A stretch of 57,311 bases of DNA from assembly GCA_001701165.1 (NCBI GenBank), contig DAAP01000057.1, positions 1-57,311 on the forward strand. The letters run 5' to 3'. Origin of the DNA: Bacteroidales bacterium H4. Its GTDB lineage: Bacteria; Bacteroidota; Bacteroidia; Bacteroidales; Muribaculaceae. The translations under genes were made by a program, and so were the position numbers. Under the pieces are notes generated by a model, which was not told the origin of the DNA, did no database searches, and was given only the letters and a program-made list of their open reading frames with translations. Of this stretch, positions 17,727-27,269 are shown one piece after another; position 1 is the first letter of the stretch; each line of letters starts with the position of its first letter.

Positions 17727-20294
17727 ATGTCGGACCTCTTACGGCACATAATTATATTAAAAACAAAAAACACCGTGGAACGACCCAAGTATACTTTTGA
17801 TGAGGCGTACAATGCTACGCTGAAATATTTTGACGGGGATGAACTTGCCGCCAAGGTTTGGACGACCAAGTATGCACTTAAAGACTCGTATGGCAATATC
17901 TATGAACTGACTCCGGATGACATGCATCACCGCATAGCCGGCGAGATAGCTCGCATTGAATCTAAGTACAAGAACCCCTTAACAGAGGACGAGGTATTCG
18001 AAGTCATGCGCGATTTCAGATACATAGTGCCGCAAGGCAGCCCGATGTCAGGTATAGGCAACGACTTCCAAGTAGGGTCGTTAAGCAATTGCTTTGTGAT
18101 AGGGTTGGATGGGGAACCGGACTCTTATGGCGGTGTATTACGCATCGACGAAGAACAGGTCCAGCTGATGAAGCGCCGCGGCGGAGTAGGGCACGACTTG
18201 AGTCATATCAGGCCAAAGGGTACTCCGGTGAAAAATTCGGCGCTGACGTCCACCGGCCTGGTGCCATTTATGGAGCGCTACTCGAATTCGACGCGCGAGG
18301 TTGCGCAGGACGGACGCCGTGGTGCGCTGATGATGACTGTTTCGATCAAGCATCCCGAGGCCGAGGCCTTTATCGATGCCAAGATGGAGACAGGCAAAGT
18401 CACCGGGGCAAACGTATCGGTACGTATTGACGATGATTTTATGAATGCTGCAGTCAACAATGGCACATATAGACAGCAGTATCCCACGGACAGTGCCGTT
18501 CCTTCCATAGTAAAAGACATAGATGCTGCGGCCTTGTGGGGGAAAATCATTCACAACGCCTGGAAGAGTGCAGAGCCAGGGGTGCTGTTTTGGGACACAA
18601 TTGTAAGGGAGAGCGTCCCGGACTGTTATGCGGACCTTGGCTTCCGGACCATATCCACTAATCCTTGTGGGGAGATACCTTTGTGTCCGTATGACAGCTG
18701 TCGCCTGCTAGCCATAAATCTCTACTCGTATGTTTGCAACCCGTTCACAGAAAAGGCCGAGTTTGATTACGGTCTATTTGCCAAGCATGTAGCCATGGCG
18801 CAACGCATTATGGACGACATCATTGACTTGGAGATGGAAAAGATAGATCGTATCATCGCAAAAATCAAGGATGACCCCGAAACGGATGAGGTCAAAAGCA
18901 CCGAACTGCATTTATGGGAGAAAATAAAGAGTAAGACCATAAAAGGCCGACGAACCGGAGTTGGGACAACCGCCGAGGGGGACATGCTTGCTGCTATGGG
19001 GTTGCGATATGGCACACCCGAAGCCACGGACTTCAGCGAAGACGTGCATCGGCGACTTGCCTTGGCCGCCTACGGCTCGTCCGTGAAGCTCGCACGCGAA
19101 CGCGGTGCTTTTGAGATATACAATACGGCCCGCGAGCAGCACAATCCATACATCAACCGTCTGCGTCTTCAATCACCGGAGTTGTATGAAGACATGGTTA
19201 AATATGGTCGTCGCAACATCGCGTGCCTGACGATAGCCCCTACAGGCACTACATCGCTTATGACACGAACCACCAGCGGCATCGAACCTGTGTTTATGCC
19301 TGTGTACAAACGTCGTCGTAAGGTTAATCCAAGTGATGTGTCGGCTCGTGTCGACTATGTGGACGAAAGTGGCGACTCGTTTGAGGAATTTATTGTATAT
19401 CATCCGAAGTTCATTGATTGGATGAAAATCAATGGTATAGAAGTGCGTCAGGACTATACGCAGGAAGATATAGAAGCTCTTGTGGCAAAGTCTCCGTATG
19501 CCCGTGCCACAGCTAATGACATCGACTGGCTCGAAAAAGTGAAGATGCAAGGTCGCATACAAAAGTGGGTTGACCATTCGATATCCGTCACCATCAATTT
19601 ACCCTCTACGGTAAGCGAGGAGCTTGTTAACCAGTTGTATGTCGAGGCTTGGCGTCAAGGATGCAAGGGCTGCACGGTGTATCGTGATGGGTCGCGTTCG
19701 GGTGTTCTCGTGTCTGTCAGCAAGAAACCGGCGGAGACCCCTGTCCAGGTGCTGAAGCGCCCCATCGAATTGGATGCAGATGTTGTTCGTTTTCAAAATA
19801 ACAAGGAGAAATGGATAGCCTTTGTCGGTCTAAGAGATGGTAAACCATACGAGATTTTTACCGGACTGGCAGATGATGATGACGGCATATTCTGTCCTAA
19901 GAGCGTGACCAAGGGCAAAATCATTAAGAATGTGGATGCCGACGGCAACAAGCGTTACGACTTTCAGTTTATAAACAAACGTGGTTACAAAACCACCATA
20001 GAAGGCCTTAGCGCGAAGTTCAATCCTGAATATTGGAATTACGCAAAACTGATCTCAGGCGTGCTTCGGTATGGAATGCCCATAGATCAGGTGCTAAAGC
20101 TTGTTGGTGGCCTCGAGTTGGACAGTCAGAGTATCAATACATGGAAAATGGGAGTGGAGCGTGCTCTCAAGAAATATTTGCCCAACGGAACAAAAGCAAG
20201 CGGCTTAAGATGCCCGAACTGCGGCAATGAGACTCTGATATATCAAGAAGGATGCCTTATATGTACGTCTTGCGGAACAAGCAAGTGCGGATAG
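17727..20294 (+). CDS. nrdJ: adenosylcobalamin-dependent ribonucleotide reductase (class II)
   Basis: Reduces ribonucleotides to deoxyribonucleotides using a cobalamin-derived thiyl radical, independently of oxygen. Blocks: VPQGSPMSGIGNDFQVGSLSNCFVIG near 110-130 with the first active-site cysteine, ISTNPCGEIPLCPYDSCRL near 310 (NPCGEI carries the thiyl cysteine and catalytic glutamate), and CLTIAPTGTTSLMTRTTSGIEP near 500. The C-terminus has a TSCPD-like region (YGMPIDQVLKLVGGLE) and a zinc ribbon, CPNCGN then CTSCGTSKCG, that probably recycles the active-site disulfide. Homologues tend to begin close to the GTG at 17775 (VERPKYTFDEAYNA), so the start is uncertain by 16 codons. Two hairpins follow. 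Confidence 0.93.
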   Translation: MSDLLRHIIILKTKNTVERPKYTFDEAYNATLKYFDGDELAAKVWTTKYALKDSYGNIYELTPDDMHHRIAGEIARIESKYKNPLTEDEVFEVMRDFRYIVPQGSPMSGIGNDFQVGSLSNCFVIGLDGEPDSYGGVLRIDEEQVQLMKRRGGVGHDLSHIRPKGTPVKNSALTSTGLVPFMERYSNSTREVAQDGRRGALMMTVSIKHPEAEAFIDAKMETGKVTGANVSVRIDDDFMNAAVNNGTYRQQYPTDSAVPSIVKDIDAAALWGKIIHNAWKSAEPGVLFWDTIVRESVPDCYADLGFRTISTNPCGEIPLCPYDSCRLLAINLYSYVCNPFTEKAEFDYGLFAKHVAMAQRIMDDIIDLEMEKIDRIIAKIKDDPETDEVKSTELHLWEKIKSKTIKGRRTGVGTTAEGDMLAAMGLRYGTPEATDFSEDVHRRLALAAYGSSVKLARERGAFEIYNTAREQHNPYINRLRLQSPELYEDMVKYGRRNIACLTIAPTGTTSLMTRTTSGIEPVFMPVYKRRRKVNPSDVSARVDYVDESGDSFEEFIVYHPKFIDWMKINGIEVRQDYTQEDIEALVAKSPYARATANDIDWLEKVKMQGRIQKWVDHSISVTINLPSTVSEELVNQLYVEAWRQGCKGCTVYRDGSRSGVLVSVSKKPAETPVQVLKRPIELDADVVRFQNNKEKWIAFVGLRDGKPYEIFTGLADDDDGIFCPKSVTKGKIIKNVDADGNKRYDFQFINKRGYKTTIEGLSAKFNPEYWNYAKLISGVLRYGMPIDQVLKLVGGLELDSQSINTWKMGVERALKKYLPNGTKASGLRCPNCGNETLIYQEGCLICTSCGTSKCG

Positions 20295-20322
20295 AGCAGG
20301 TATCTTCGATAAGAGTATGCAG

Positions 20323-20359
20323 CAAGGCGCTTGTCCGATACGCGCGGACAAGCGCCTTG
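20323..20359 (+). terminator. long perfect hairpin downstream of nrdJ
   Basis: A 15-bp perfect inverted repeat, CAAGGCGCTTGTCCG and its complement, with a 7-nt loop, 28 bp after the nrdJ stop. It has no T tract, so it may stabilise the mRNA 3' end instead of terminating by itself. Confidence 0.6.
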
Positions 20360-20402
20360 GGAATGAAATAATGTATATACGCTTAAGAAAATGGGCGAGA
20401 TT

Positions 20403-20457
20403 AGCCTCCGGTAATAAATGGGTTATACATCGATTTATAGCCGGAGGCTCTTTTTTT
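20403..20457 (+). terminator. rho-independent terminator after nrdJ
   Basis: AGCCTCCGG (20403-20411) pairs with CCGGAGGCT (20441-20449), followed by C and seven T. Loop of 29 nt. Confidence 0.8.
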
Positions 20458-20497
20458 GACCTATACGCCTTTTTTTTCTAAAAATAGCAGAAAAACA

Positions 20498-20528
20498 TTT
20501 GTCGGTTCGAAAAAAGTGCGTACCTTTG
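20498..20528 (+). promoter_or_regulatory. consensus Bacteroidetes promoter for tRNA-Gln
   Basis: TTTG at 20498-20501, exactly 19 nt, then TACCTTTG at 20521-20528: a full match to the -33/-7 consensus of the Bacteroidetes primary sigma factor. The tRNA begins 25 nt downstream. Confidence 0.85.
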
Positions 20529-20552
20529 CAACGTCAAAATGACATGACACCT

Positions 20553-20623
20553 TGCCTTGTGGTGTAATGGTAGCACGTCGGATTCTGGTTCCGCCTGTGA
20601 GGGTTCGAATCCTTCCAAGGCAA
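20553..20623 (+). tRNA. tRNA-Gln (anticodon CTG)
   Basis: Acceptor arm TGCCTTG pairs with CAAGGCA (20616-20622), discriminator A at 20623. The anticodon stem CGGA/TCCG encloses the loop TTCTGGT, giving anticodon CTG. The T arm has GAGGG, loop TTCGAAT, CCTTC. CCA is not fully encoded (ACA follows). A T-C mismatch closes the outer end of the anticodon stem. It has its own promoter and terminator, so it is a single-gene transcript. Confidence 0.95.
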
Positions 20624-20628
20624 CAAAA

Positions 20629-20663
20629 GACGCTTACGATTTTTTCGCAAGCGTCTCTTTTTT
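20629..20663 (+). terminator. terminator of tRNA-Gln
   Basis: GACGCTT (20629-20635) pairs with AAGCGTC (20649-20655), followed by TCTTTTTTT. Confidence 0.85.
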
Positions 20664-20718
20664 TGCACCTATGATCGCCGTTATGCTGCCGAATGTATTT
20701 TGGTTGATAAATAATGTA

Positions 20719-20758
20719 GACGACAAACATATGCACTATAGCAAATGCTTGTCGTCTG
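20719..20758 (-). terminator. hairpin downstream of the secreted amylase
   Basis: AGACGACAA and TTGTCGTCT form a stem around a roughly 20-nt loop, just beyond the stop of the 20780-22222 gene. No T tract is visible on the minus strand. Confidence 0.45.
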
Positions 20759-20779
20759 CATTATTGTTAATGATGTGTT

Positions 20780-22222
20780 TTACTCAGCTGTAAGCAGGTA
20801 GGACGTGAGAAAATCGACTTTCCCGGAAAGAATTCCTTTGTATACTTTGAAGTTTTTACCATGTACTGCGTCGGTATATGTCCCGTCCGGAAGGGTGGTT
20901 GGCATCTTGAATTTGTGGCTTTTGCCAGAGATATTAACCAAGGCTATTCCGCGATTACCACGAGCTACCTGTACTACTGTGCCATCATCTGTTGTTGTGA
21001 TTGTTTCGGGTTGGCCGGCCATGTCCTTACGAAAAATGTTGACTGCAACGACTTCAGGATGGCGGAATTGGTCATTGCCGCGTGCACCGATGCGGTTTGT
21101 TCCCCAGGCGTTGGTTGTGGATGATCCTTCGGGACGGCTATAAAATAGTGGGCGTCCGGTTGCGCGGGCTGCTATGATTACCCAACCCATACGAATCTGG
21201 TCGTTGGTGAGGGCGGCTGAGATGTGTTCATTACAATATGTGTCATGGCTTTCCACCCAGGTGACAAGGTGTTGCGCGTTTACGGGGTGATACCATTGCG
21301 AGAGGTCGATATCTTTTGCATTGCCGTTGGCAAGTGCTTGGCGCAGAACTTGTCCGTAAGAGCTGGCGGTTTGGTCGACATATTCGGCATATTCGGTTTC
21401 TTTGGTGTTGCGGTCTTGGAGTATCTCGCCGTAAATATATAGACTGTCAGGCATTAGTAGCGAAAGGCCTTTGACTGCTTTTCGGCCGGTGGCTATATCC
21501 CAAAAGTCGTTGCAGGTGCTTTTGGCATCTAGCGGGTCACTGGGAAGTCCGATGTGTTTTGCAGTGTCATAGCGAAATCCGCGTGCGCCGAGGTTGATGA
21601 GATCGTTGACATATTGCAGATAATAGTATTGGAAGTCCGGGTTCTCGGTATTTACATCAGGCAGTCCACCCATTTGTCCGGTTGTGCATTGATATCGGTT
21701 ATTGTAATCTGTAATTTCGTTGAAACCATTTGCATGATAGAGGTTTTCATGTCCGCCGACGGCTGCATCGAGAGTCGGCAGAACGGCATGGTGATCGATA
21801 GCCGTATGGTTTGGCAAGACGTCTACCAGAATTCGTACGCCATATCTATATGCGCTGTCGCACATGGCTTTAAACGAATTACGGTTACCTAGCATATAAT
21901 TGCCGATGGTCCAGTCCGTGGGTTGGTAGTAGTAGTACCATTTGCCTTTGACCGAATCTTCTGGTGTACTGTACAATGCCGTTCCGCCGCCATCGCCGAT
22001 ATAGCATGCTTGTGCCGGCGAGGTCTGCACGTAGGTGTAGCCTGCCGCAGCAATATCATGCATGTTTGCCGCTATTGTGTCGAAAGACCATGTCCATGCG
22101 TGCAGGATTGTTTCGCTTCCGGAGGTGCTTGCGTGTCGAGAGTCGTGTATGCCCGAAGCCGAAGTCGAGGCGCAGCACAAGGTCAATACGCCTAGCAGTA
22201 TTTGATTCCGTAAGTTGTACAT
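20780..22222 (-). CDS. secreted alpha-amylase, GH13 family
   Basis: 480-aa exported GH13 enzyme cleaving alpha-1,4-glucan. The signal peptide is about residues 1-23 (QILLGVLTLCCASTSASG), and lack of a lipobox suggests periplasmic or secreted location. The barrel shows conserved region I VDVLPNHTA, region II GARGFRYDTAKH with the nucleophile Asp, region III YIYGEILQ with the acid/base Glu and region IV TWVESHDTYC with the transition-state Asp. The C-terminal domain is a short beta sandwich (VVQVARGNRGIALVNIS). It is monocistronic, between tRNA-Gln and trkH. Starch or maltodextrin degradation outside the cytoplasm is the likely role. Confidence 0.93.
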   Translation of the reverse strand: MYNLRNQILLGVLTLCCASTSASGIHDSRHASTSGSETILHAWTWSFDTIAANMHDIAAAGYTYVQTSPAQACYIGDGGGTALYSTPEDSVKGKWYYYYQPTDWTIGNYMLGNRNSFKAMCDSAYRYGVRILVDVLPNHTAIDHHAVLPTLDAAVGGHENLYHANGFNEITDYNNRYQCTTGQMGGLPDVNTENPDFQYYYLQYVNDLINLGARGFRYDTAKHIGLPSDPLDAKSTCNDFWDIATGRKAVKGLSLLMPDSLYIYGEILQDRNTKETEYAEYVDQTASSYGQVLRQALANGNAKDIDLSQWYHPVNAQHLVTWVESHDTYCNEHISAALTNDQIRMGWVIIAARATGRPLFYSRPEGSSTTNAWGTNRIGARGNDQFRHPEVVAVNIFRKDMAGQPETITTTDDGTVVQVARGNRGIALVNISGKSHKFKMPTTLPDGTYTDAVHGKNFKVYKGILSGKVDFLTSYLLTAE

Positions 22223-22305
22223 AGATTCTTTTGTTTTATTAAGTATGATATAGTGTCAGAAGTCAATTGTTTGATGGGAGTTGCTTATGGTCAGTCGTGT
22301 CCGTA

Positions 22306-23793
22306 TCATTTGTGCCAAAACGAAGGAGTAAAGACAATGACAATTGTGAATACTTCGAGACGTCCGATGAGCATAATCCATGCCAAGACCCATTTGCAAC
22401 CATCGGCAAGCATACTGTATTCTTCACCAAAAGATGTAAGCCCGAAATTGGGTGATGCATTTGATATACACATCAAAGAGGATAATAGAGCGTCTTTTAC
22501 GTTAAGTCCAAAGATGGTCATGATAAGTCCGCCTATTATTATTGTGAGCATATACAGGCACACAAACACCACGACTTTATTTACCAATTGAGGTGGCAGT
22601 ACTCGGCTGTTAAGTCTTACGGGTAATACAGCATTGGGATGTATACATCTGTATAATTCGTTATGTATGTGCTTGAACAAGAATATGATGCGATCCAATT
22701 TGACACCGCCGCTGGTGCTGCCGGCACAACCGCCGATAAAGACTAGTATCATGAGTAATCCCATAACAAAAGGTCCCCATTGGGATATGGAGTTGACGAC
22801 GTATCCTGTGGATGTTATAGTCGAAACGGTTTGGAACAATGGATCAATGATTGCCTCGCGCCAAGTATCTTCAACGCCGACACTAAGCAACGTAATCGAA
22901 CTTATAGCAGTGATTGCGATGATGATTATGATAAACCATCTAAAGACATCATCGTCCCATAATCTCCGTGGATTGCGTATGGCGTTGCGTACCAGTAGCG
23001 CAAAGTTGACTCCACCAAGGAACATAAACACGGTAATGACGACTTTTATGTAATCGGAATTGAAGAAATCGACACTGGCACGTGTCGAATAGCCACCTGT
23101 GCTCAGCGTACCGAAAGCGTAGCAGATGCTGTCAAAGACGTCCATATGTCCAATCATAAGCAGAATGGCACAGCAAGCTGTAAGGACGAAGTATGTAACC
23201 CATAATGCTTTGGCTGTCTGTGATATGCGTGGGCGTACTTTGTCATGTGTTATGCCGGTCACTTCGGCATTGAACATTTGCATGCCTCCGGACGAGTTCA
23301 GCATTGGTATTACGGCCAAGGTAAATAGTATGATGCCCATACCGCCGGTCCATTGCATTATCGCTCGCCAAATGTGTACACCATGACTAAGGCTTTCTGC
23401 ATCAAGATAGGCGCTGGCACCTGTGGTTGTAAAACATGAAACGCTTTCAAAAAATGCATCGGTAATCGAAAGATGACTGCTCGAGGCAAATATTAGAGGC
23501 AACATTCCAAATAGTGAAAATATCACCCAGGTAAAGCCGGTAAGAAGGAAACCTTCACGCCGAGCCATACGTGAATATGTGGCGTGTACGCAGTTGTTCA
23601 GTATAAACCCAACGGCAAAGGTGATGGCCACGGTTAGCGCAAATATGCTCCAATCGTCCTCGCCATAGCATAGACTGACTATGGTAGGGACGCAAATAAA
23701 TACCGATTCGATCATTAATAGCCACCCCACGGTTTTGAGCAGCATGGGGAAGTTGATAAAACGTCGTTCGCGTATATTTTGCAATACTTGCAT
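22306..23793 (-). CDS. trkH: potassium uptake protein TrkH
   Basis: Polytopic inner-membrane K+ channel subunit with four repeated membrane-pore-membrane units. The four pore loops can be read as CFTTTGASAY, FGTLSTGGYS, STITSTGYVV and CISNASPNFGLTSF, each with the conserved glycine or its substitute; the fourth loop has NFG. Length 495 aa matches the family. It follows trkA on the same strand with a 63-bp gap, giving a complete Trk system of channel and regulatory gasket. The start ATG at 23793 gives MQVLQNIRERRFINF, a basic cytoplasmic N-terminus. Confidence 0.95.
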   Translation of the reverse strand: MQVLQNIRERRFINFPMLLKTVGWLLMIESVFICVPTIVSLCYGEDDWSIFALTVAITFAVGFILNNCVHATYSRMARREGFLLTGFTWVIFSLFGMLPLIFASSSHLSITDAFFESVSCFTTTGASAYLDAESLSHGVHIWRAIMQWTGGMGIILFTLAVIPMLNSSGGMQMFNAEVTGITHDKVRPRISQTAKALWVTYFVLTACCAILLMIGHMDVFDSICYAFGTLSTGGYSTRASVDFFNSDYIKVVITVFMFLGGVNFALLVRNAIRNPRRLWDDDVFRWFIIIIIAITAISSITLLSVGVEDTWREAIIDPLFQTVSTITSTGYVVNSISQWGPFVMGLLMILVFIGGCAGSTSGGVKLDRIIFLFKHIHNELYRCIHPNAVLPVRLNSRVLPPQLVNKVVVFVCLYMLTIIIGGLIMTIFGLNVKDALLSSLMCISNASPNFGLTSFGEEYSMLADGCKWVLAWIMLIGRLEVFTIVIVFTPSFWHK

Positions 23794-23856
23794 TGGTTAT
23801 GGCTGTTTGTTTATATATGCCGCTTTTTAGAAGCCCGGTGTTGGATGTGGTAATCG

Positions 23857-25191
23857 TCAGTTGAAAAGTTTTTCGACTTTGTGCAGTGCGCCGCTCAGGC
23901 AGAAAACCACAACGTGGTCGCCAGGCAATATGATAGTGTCGCCGCCTACAAGCATGCCTTTGTCGTTGCGTATAAGTCCGGCCAATGTCATGTCGTGGGA
24001 CAACTTGAGTTCTTTTACGGGTTTGCCGGATATCTTTGCACCGGGATGTACTTCCAGTTCGGCCACTTCGGCATCACTGAGTGCCAGGCATTTGGATGTT
24101 GAGGAGTCTGCGTCAAGGAGCAACTGAAATATTGAGCTGGACGCCAGGAGTTTCTTGTTGATTATCGTGCCGATGTTCAGGCCTTCGGCTTGTGATATGT
24201 ATTGGATGTTCTCAACTTCGGCTATGGTTTTTTTAATACCCATTTCCTTTGCGGTGAGACATGTCAATATATTGGCTTCGCTGCTTCCTGTCAGGGCGAT
24301 AAAGGCGTCGTATTGGTCTATGCCTTCGTCGATGAGTAAGTCAATGTCGCGAGCATCGCCTTGTATGATGTCGCAGTTGGGACATTTTTCCGGAAGGTGT
24401 CGGCACACTTCGGGGTTGTTGTCTATGATTTTGAAGTCGAATTCATCACCGGCGAGAGATGCGAGGCGTATTGCTATTTTGCCCCCACCCATAATCATTG
24501 CTCGGCGTATTTTGTGCTCAATTTTGCCTGTGAGAGCGAGCAGTTCGTCGACGTGTTTGTGGGTGGAGGTGATATACGCAATGTCTCCGGCTTCGAGTGT
24601 ATCATCGCCTCGAGGAATGATAATCTCATGTGCACGTTTGATGGCTGATACGTGAAAGTTGCGATTGGCAAAGGCAAAATCGCGTATTTTCTGTCCCGCT
24701 ATGGGTGAGCGTGATGTTAGTTTGACTCCGACAACGATAATTTCGCCGTTATGTAGTTCAAACCACTGGCGTACCCAAGAACGACGCATAGCCGTGATAA
24801 TTTCTTGTGCTGCCAAATATTCGGGATATATCAGTTTGTCCACGCCCATGCGAGTTACCAATTCGTGGTTGCGCTCTTCCATAAAGTCGTAGCTGTTGAT
24901 GCGTGCTACGGTAATATCAGCCCCGAGGTTTTTGGCAATAGAACACGCTACAATATCGTCTGTTTCGGAGGGCGTGAGGGCAATAAACAAATCGCACGAT
25001 CCAACGCGTGCTTCACGCAATGTGCGGAACGATGTTGGGCTGCCAGTCAAGGTCATCAGGTTGTAATTTGAGTCCAGGAATGCTAAGCGCTCGGCATCTT
25101 CGTCTATTACGAGAATGTCTTGTTCCTCATGCGATAGGAGTTTGGCCAAATGTGAGCCTACATCCCCAGCTCCCGCAATCACTATTTTCAT
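23857..25191 (-). CDS. trkA: Trk system potassium transport protein TrkA
   Basis: Cytoplasmic regulator of TrkH. It consists of two tandem RCK modules: the first begins MKIVIAGAGDVGSHLAKLL, a NAD-binding GxGxxG motif, and the second begins near residue 230 with RAMIMGGGKIAIRLA, followed by IIDNNPEVC and QGDARD. Each is trailed by a TrkA-C domain (SPIAGQKIRDF and VHPGAKISGKPVKEL). The 444-aa length is typical of duplicated TrkA. Its start overlaps the dxs stop in a 4-nt ATGA junction, so it is translated after dxs in the same message. Confidence 0.95.
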   Translation of the reverse strand: MKIVIAGAGDVGSHLAKLLSHEEQDILVIDEDAERLAFLDSNYNLMTLTGSPTSFRTLREARVGSCDLFIALTPSETDDIVACSIAKNLGADITVARINSYDFMEERNHELVTRMGVDKLIYPEYLAAQEIITAMRRSWVRQWFELHNGEIIVVGVKLTSRSPIAGQKIRDFAFANRNFHVSAIKRAHEIIIPRGDDTLEAGDIAYITSTHKHVDELLALTGKIEHKIRRAMIMGGGKIAIRLASLAGDEFDFKIIDNNPEVCRHLPEKCPNCDIIQGDARDIDLLIDEGIDQYDAFIALTGSSEANILTCLTAKEMGIKKTIAEVENIQYISQAEGLNIGTIINKKLLASSSIFQLLLDADSSTSKCLALSDAEVAELEVHPGAKISGKPVKELKLSHDMTLAGLIRNDKGMLVGGDTIILPGDHVVVFCLSGALHKVEKLFN

Positions 25192-27104
25192 TTTTCGAGG
25201 ATTTGTTTTATGGTGTCGACTATACCATCAGCATCAATGGCGCATAGGGCTTTCAGTTGTGCGACTGTGCCATGTGGGACAAAAGTGTCTCCGACTCCTA
25301 TGGGGTGTATTCTTACGCCCGGATGCTTGTCGGCCATATATGATGTAATTACCGATCCAAGTCCGCCATAAACGGCAGCTCCGTCTTCGACCGTAACCAC
25401 AGGAATGCTTCGTGTGGCGATGTCGTCCAGTATTCCGGTGTCTATTGGCTTGAGGAACATCATGTCGTATACGGATGCTTCGATGCCTTGGGCTGCCAGT
25501 GTCTCGGCTGCGTGCATTGCATCGTGTAGCATAGTGCCGATAGACACAATCGCCACGTGTGCACAGGCAGGATTACGCACAAGTCGTCCGCGTCCTATAT
25601 CCAGCAATTGTGGGGCTTTTGAGTCAAGAGCATCGGCATTGTGCGCCTTTCCACGCGGATACCGTACGGCAGTGGGGCCTTCGATACGGTGCAATGCTGT
25701 GTGTAGCATGTCACGCATCATGACTGCATCGGAGGGTGCACATACGACCATCCCGGGTATTGTACTCATGTAAGCCATATCGTACATTCCGTGGTGCGTG
25801 ACTCCATCTTCGCCGACTATACCGGCGCGGTCTATAGCGAAAACTACAGGTAGGTGCATCAATGCCACATCGTGTATCATTTGGTCGTATGCACGCTGCA
25901 GGAAGCTCGAATATATGGCTACGACAGGTCGTAAGCCTTCTTTGGCCAGGCCTCCGGCAAAAGTTACGGCATGTTCCTCGCTGATACCAACATCGAAAAC
26001 TCTTTCGGGCATTTCGTGTTGTAACATCGACACAGAAGTGCCCGAGGGCATTGCCGCCGTGATGGCGACTACACTGCGATTGTCTTTACATACATCGACA
26101 AGCCAGTGGCCTAAAACATCTTGATACTTGATGCCGCATGAATTGTTGCGTGTGCCTGTGCCGGGGTCGAAAAGCCCCGGCGCATGCCATATCGCCGGGT
26201 TGGCTTCGGCCGGCGCATAGCCATGTCCTTTAATGGTCCGGAGGTGCAGTATTCGCGGCCCCTCCATGTCTTTGATATCGCGAAAAATGCGCACAAGTTT
26301 TATTGCGTCATGGCCGTCATAGGGACCGAAGTAGCGGATGTTGAGTCCTTCGAATATGTTTTGTTCGGAAGACAGCATTGCTTTCAGCGAGTTGTGAAAA
26401 CGTAGAATTTTGCCGCGTCTGCGCTCGCTGACGAGCCCCATCTTAACGGCTCCGCGGTACAGTTTGTATCGCAGCGCGTTATATCCGGGCGATGTTGTCA
26501 AGTGTGTAAGGTAACGACTAAGAGCGCCGACATTGCGGTCAATGGACATGTCATTGTCATTGAGGACAATGAGTAGGTTGTTGGGGGTATTGGCTGCATT
26601 GTTAAGGCCTTCGAAGGCCAGTCCACCCGAAATGGATGCATCGCCGATGACAGCTACAACGTTTCGACGTGGCGTATCGTTGTTGATACGTGCAGCTATG
26701 GCCATTCCGAGTGCTGCGGAAATCGAATTTGACGCGTGTCCGGCACTGAAGGTATCGTATTGGCTTTCGTCCGGGTTCGGAAATCCTGATATTCCGCCGA
26801 ATGTACGCAGGGTGTCAAATTTGTCGCGCCGCCCTGTCAGAATTTTGTGCCCATAAGCTTGATGTCCCACGTCCCACACGATACGGTCGTATGGAGTGTC
26901 AAAGGCGTAATGTAGTGCTACTGTTATTTCCACGGCGCCCATAGACGATGCAAAATGCCCGGGATTGTGGCTCAGAGTCTCGATAAGCATGGCTCGTATT
27001 TCGGCGCATACTTGCGGTAGCTGAGATATGTCGAGCTTGCGCAGGTCTGCCGGAGAGTCAATGGTTGACAGCAGTGGGTATTTAGAGCTTTGGGCCTTGG
27101 TCAT
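25188..27104 (-). CDS. dxs: 1-deoxy-D-xylulose-5-phosphate synthase
   Basis: First enzyme of the methylerythritol phosphate isoprenoid pathway; a TPP-dependent condensation of pyruvate and glyceraldehyde-3-phosphate. Seen in the 638-aa sequence: DVGHQAYGHKILTGRRD near 78, the TPP motif GDASISGGLAFEGLNNA then LNDNDMSID near 155-190, and in the pyrimidine-binding domain DVGISEEHAVTFAGGLA near 370, with the catalytic glutamate, and IDRAGIVGEDGVTHHGMYD near 425. The ATG at 27104 overlaps the end of the small membrane protein gene by 23 nt. Confidence 0.96.
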   Translation of the reverse strand: MTKAQSSKYPLLSTIDSPADLRKLDISQLPQVCAEIRAMLIETLSHNPGHFASSMGAVEITVALHYAFDTPYDRIVWDVGHQAYGHKILTGRRDKFDTLRTFGGISGFPNPDESQYDTFSAGHASNSISAALGMAIAARINNDTPRRNVVAVIGDASISGGLAFEGLNNAANTPNNLLIVLNDNDMSIDRNVGALSRYLTHLTTSPGYNALRYKLYRGAVKMGLVSERRRGKILRFHNSLKAMLSSEQNIFEGLNIRYFGPYDGHDAIKLVRIFRDIKDMEGPRILHLRTIKGHGYAPAEANPAIWHAPGLFDPGTGTRNNSCGIKYQDVLGHWLVDVCKDNRSVVAITAAMPSGTSVSMLQHEMPERVFDVGISEEHAVTFAGGLAKEGLRPVVAIYSSFLQRAYDQMIHDVALMHLPVVFAIDRAGIVGEDGVTHHGMYDMAYMSTIPGMVVCAPSDAVMMRDMLHTALHRIEGPTAVRYPRGKAHNADALDSKAPQLLDIGRGRLVRNPACAHVAIVSIGTMLHDAMHAAETLAAQGIEASVYDMMFLKPIDTGILDDIATRSIPVVTVEDGAAVYGGLGSVITSYMADKHPGVRIHPIGVGDTFVPHGTVAQLKALCAIDADGIVDTIKQILEK

Positions 27105-27267
27105 TTTTTACGTATTTCTTATACATCGGCACAAATATAATTATAGCCGAGGCAATGATCACGAAAATAATGTATAATGTCACTTTGACATGCAACACTA
27201 TATAGCCCACAAGCAGTGCCCACAGGACAAAGAGTATGGCGAAACGTAAGATGACGGATATCCGCAT
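27082..27267 (-). CDS. small two-helix membrane protein
   Basis: 61-aa protein, MRISVILRFAILFVLWALLV start, with two predicted transmembrane helices (about 7-26 and 30-48) and a basic tail KKYVKNDQGPKL. It lies 2 bp after the valS stop and overlaps the dxs start by 23 nt, so it is part of the valS-dxs-trkA-trkH transcript; position and composition support a real gene. I do not recognise a named family and no function can be assigned. Confidence 0.7.
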   Translation of the reverse strand: MRISVILRFAILFVLWALLVGYIVLHVKVTLYIIFVIIASAIIIFVPMYKKYVKNDQGPKL

Positions 27268-27269
27268 TA

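Noticed and set aside
20461..20736. Minus-strand ORF covering the tRNA-Gln region
   Set aside because: It runs through the tRNA, its promoter and terminator, so it is a chance frame.
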